Shown here piece by piece: positions 37,011 to 39,249 of a stretch of 39,249 nucleotides of DNA. The notes beneath the pieces are model-generated. The model made no database searches, was not told the origin of the DNA, and saw nothing but the letters and a program-made list of their open reading frames with translations. The DNA is taken from positions 1 to 39,249 of the forward strand of contig JAFLTF010000013.1 in the NCBI GenBank assembly GCA_022510585.1, written 5' to 3'. The position numbers and the translations under genes were made by a program. Numbering within the stretch: the stretch's first letter is position 1; the number at the start of each line of letters is the position of its first letter. The stretch comes from Lachnospiraceae bacterium (GTDB taxonomy: Bacteria > Bacillota > Clostridia > Lachnospirales > Lachnospiraceae).

Positions 37011-39249
37011 CTATAATGGCGGATTGATTGCGGTTATCTTATAATCTCCCGAAGAATCCATGTTGATCCACATAATCCCGTCTTCAACGCAGATTCCCAT
37101 ATAGTTCGCAAACATATATTTCGTATAAATATTTTCTATCTGTTGCTTGAAGCCATTCTGTTCCATCAACCGATCATATATATCAATCATGCTTTCCTCA
37201 TTTTCTATCATGATCTGGTCACCGTCTATCACAATAGATATTGGATACTGTATCAGTCCGGCAAAAGCTGTTTTTTCATTGACGGAATCCTTTATCTGTT
37301 GTGCAAACCGTTCTGCCTCATCTGCATTATAACCAAAGAAATCATAATAATTTACCAAATCATCCCCCATCGTGATAAAAGATTCCTGATAGAGTGTAAA
37401 TGTGACATTGCTTTGGGATAGCGCACCTTCACCGTTTATCATGAAATATCCATCATCCGTCTCTGTGATCATACCGTTTAAATACTCGCCATCATCCGTA
37501 TTTAAAACGAAACCCGCAGCATTGTTTGCCAGATTCCCCTGAAAAACTTTTCCTTCACCGCTTCTGGTAGTATATGCGGCATATAAGGAATCCTCTGTTC
37601 TGGTGATCATCATCCGGATTTCTTCATTTCCAATGTTGCCCGTATAAATATTATGTTCATTATTATGGATTCCCCTATTGATCAGTTCTTCGTCCTGCTT
37701 GGACAGTTCTGTGTCCTGTTCGGAATCTTCGGTATCTTGGTCAGAAGGTTCTGCATCCTGTTTAGAATCTTCAAAAAATGTACTTTCATATATCCATGTA
37801 GGCGTATCGGGCATTATATGATCGGAATCGTCCAAAGCAATATTTAACTGTATATCAAGCACACCATCCCCGTTACTGTCGATATTAGTTTCCACATAAT
37901 GATATGCCACATAATAAGCAGTCAACCCCTCTTTAATGTCAGGATGCATTTCATGAGCGAATCCGGCATGCTGATCCAGCATTTCGGTAAACTCTTCGAC
38001 TGTCATTTCTTTGGTGATTCCGCTTATAATATTATTTAGACTGCTCTCGATCCTGAATGATCTATCCTCGTCCGATAAAACAGAACCGGCAACCTCATCA
38101 TCATAATTTCCTTGAAAGACCACATTAGCATCCTTGCCTGAAATGGGTGCCTGAAAGTAAAGACCGTGATAAAATTCTGCCTCCGTACCGATCTGTTCTT
38201 TAAACTGTGCATATGTCATATCCAAGTACTGCAATAGCTGTGTGTTGATCGCCAGCTCATCTGTGTCTGCATCCTCTTGCGTATCTACTTGCATATCCAG
38301 GTTTTGTCCGGATGGCTCCTGCGGCATTTTCTCTTCCGCTAAAGGACGCAGTACCAAACCGGCAGCAACTCCTGCTACACATATGACCATCAGAACGGAA
38401 ATCACGATCCCATGCTTTCTAAAGCGCAATACATTTTTTATTCTGGTCTTTACCGCAGGCTCGCCAAAAGTAATGGGCGAAAGGACAAAACCATTCTGTC
38501 TGGCCGCATATTTCAGCAGGCTTCCCGCATACTGCTTTCTGATATTTCCCTTAAACTCAAGAAGCACCGCCTCGTCACAGGATATTTCCATATCTCTGCA
38601 GAACAGTGTATATGCCGCCCATACCAACGGATTGAACCAGTGAATGGCAACCACAAGAAATACCGCTACTTTCATCAGATAATCCTTTCTTTTCTTGTGA
38701 TACTGCTCATGAGCCACTATATATCGCATCTCTTCCGGTTCCAGATGGGCAGGCAGATAGATTATAGGTCTTAAAATCCCCCATAAAAACGGCGTGTCAA
38801 GTTCTGCCACTTCCGCAATTCCCTGCTTCTTACTAAAACGTATCCAATGATCTTTGGATATCTTTTTCTTCAGCCGGAGCATGCCGGTCAAACTCCACGC
38901 AAAAAGAACTGCTATTCCTGCCAGCCAAACTACGGATACAATTTTGATTGTCAGAGGTGTCGTCTCTTCCGCCGAAGCCTGAGATAAATAATCTGCATCA
39001 CCCGGATTCCCCAATGTAACATTGTAATTATTGTCTAAATCTGCTACAACATTCGGCATTGTAGGAATCGTCACAGTATCGGATCCGGACTGCACGCGGG
39101 AATCCAACACATCTTCGACGGCATCCGATACGGAAAACTCTGCCACGAAGCTTGGAATCAAACTGAAACCGCCTTGAAAAGAAAACGGAATGCATAAGTT
39201 CAAAAATACAACAAACCACAAATAATAAGTAAATTTTCTTTCAAACCTT
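37011..39249 (-). CDS. M56 (BlaR1/MecR1-type) membrane metallopeptidase, 5' end outside window
   Basis: The reading frame stays open from 37011 to the right edge. A TTG at 39221 is not the true start, because the codons before it (RFERKFTYYL leading into WFVVFLNLCIPFSF) continue the family's first helices. The N-terminal few dozen residues are therefore missing. Visible marks are a third helix (VVWLAGIAVLFAWSL), the zinc motif VAHEQYHKKRKD, HWFNPLVWAAYTLF and CRDMEISCDEAVL, then a last helix (ISVLMVICVAGVAAGLVL). The extracellular C-terminal 450 residues have no penicillin-binding sensor fold and hold two domains of unknown type separated by an acidic repeat. Such proteins usually pair with a BlaI repressor, which would lie beyond the right edge. 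Confidence 0.85.
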   Translation of the reverse strand, partial: RFERKFTYYLWFVVFLNLCIPFSFQGGFSLIPSFVAEFSVSDAVEDVLDSRVQSGSDTVTIPTMPNVVADLDNNYNVTLGNPGDADYLSQASAEETTPLTIKIVSVVWLAGIAVLFAWSLTGMLRLKKKISKDHWIRFSKKQGIAEVAELDTPFLWGILRPIIYLPAHLEPEEMRYIVAHEQYHKKRKDYLMKVAVFLVVAIHWFNPLVWAAYTLFCRDMEISCDEAVLLEFKGNIRKQYAGSLLKYAARQNGFVLSPITFGEPAVKTRIKNVLRFRKHGIVISVLMVICVAGVAAGLVLRPLAEEKMPQEPSGQNLDMQVDTQEDADTDELAINTQLLQYLDMTYAQFKEQIGTEAEFYHGLYFQAPISGKDANVVFQGNYDDEVAGSVLSDEDRSFRIESSLNNIISGITKEMTVEEFTEMLDQHAGFAHEMHPDIKEGLTAYYVAYHYVETNIDSNGDGVLDIQLNIALDDSDHIMPDTPTWIYESTFFEDSKQDAEPSDQDTEDSEQDTELSKQDEELINRGIHNNEHNIYTGNIGNEEIRMMITRTEDSLYAAYTTRSGEGKVFQGNLANNAAGFVLNTDDGEYLNGMITETDDGYFMINGEGALSQSNVTFTLYQESFITMGDDLVNYYDFFGYNADEAERFAQQIKDSVNEKTAFAGLIQYPISIVIDGDQIMIENEESMIDIYDRLMEQNGFKQQIENIYTKYMFANYMGICVEDGIMWINMDSSGDYKITAINPPL
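37683..37766 (-). repeat. Four 21-base tandem repeats encoding a seven-residue acidic repeat
   Basis: Inside the M56 gene, four in-frame 21-base units encode SKQDAEP, SDQDTED, SEQDTEL and SKQDEEL. They form an acidic linker between two extracellular domains. DNA copies differ by a few bases each, so the array is not freshly duplicated, but its length could vary between strains. Confidence 0.85.

Noticed and set aside
37683-37766. Short regular repeats as a CRISPR array
   Set aside because: Units are 21 bases, contiguous without spacers and in frame within the M56 gene; they encode a protein linker.

Overview
The window looks like a chromosomal segment from a clostridial Firmicute, most likely a member of the Lachnospiraceae. 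The basis is strong AGGAGG-type ribosome binding sites, the clpC-radA neighbourhood, a type-2 pyrF, and small membrane proteins of a kind I recall from that family. Every gene I can support is on the minus strand, so transcription runs from high to low coordinates and neighbours are described in that order. I see no insertion sequence, prophage, CRISPR array or rRNA. The only tRNA is a tRNA-Trp cut by the left edge.

Right edge to the middle. A BlaR1/MecR1-type M56 membrane protease, 5' truncated by the window edge (37011-39249), is followed by a good promoter at about 36857-36886. That promoter starts an apparent 13-kb signalling operon (36816 down to 23651). Its order is an active-looking HD-GYP response regulator, a soluble PAS histidine kinase, a second HD-GYP regulator whose metal-binding residues are largely lost, CheR, CheB, a CheY-like receiver, CheA, CheW, a chemoreceptor with almost no extracytoplasmic domain, a stand-alone Hpt protein, and a large hybrid kinase with two receivers. 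It ends at a terminator at 23572-23599. No flagellar, pilus, CheC, CheD or DNA-binding output gene lies inside it. The outputs suggest a chemosensory array wired to c-di-GMP turnover. This is the most interesting system here.

Middle. A membrane-anchored lipase-like protein, a YdcF/SanA-like protein and a TPR lipoprotein (23548-20301) form an envelope-related group. A pyrimidine operon (20208-17896) then runs from a consensus promoter: a degenerate Nudix protein, pyrF, pyrE and an overlooked 50-residue membrane peptide, closed by a strong terminator. A small membrane protein and an M29-type aminopeptidase with a very long N-terminal extension follow.

Left third. A purine operon (purE-purM-purN-purD) continues into a zinc-ribbon/HTH protein resembling YvyF. 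Next come a membrane SH3b protein and the cluster GntR regulator-clpC-small protein-radA. Here a GntR-type repressor sits where ctsR-mcsA-mcsB would be in Bacilli. An LCP-family cell-wall ligase, a heterodimeric ABC exporter pair and tRNA-Trp complete the window.

The longest stretch without a gene is 194 bases (36817-37010), described under features. Functions are assigned from motifs read by eye; no database search was run.
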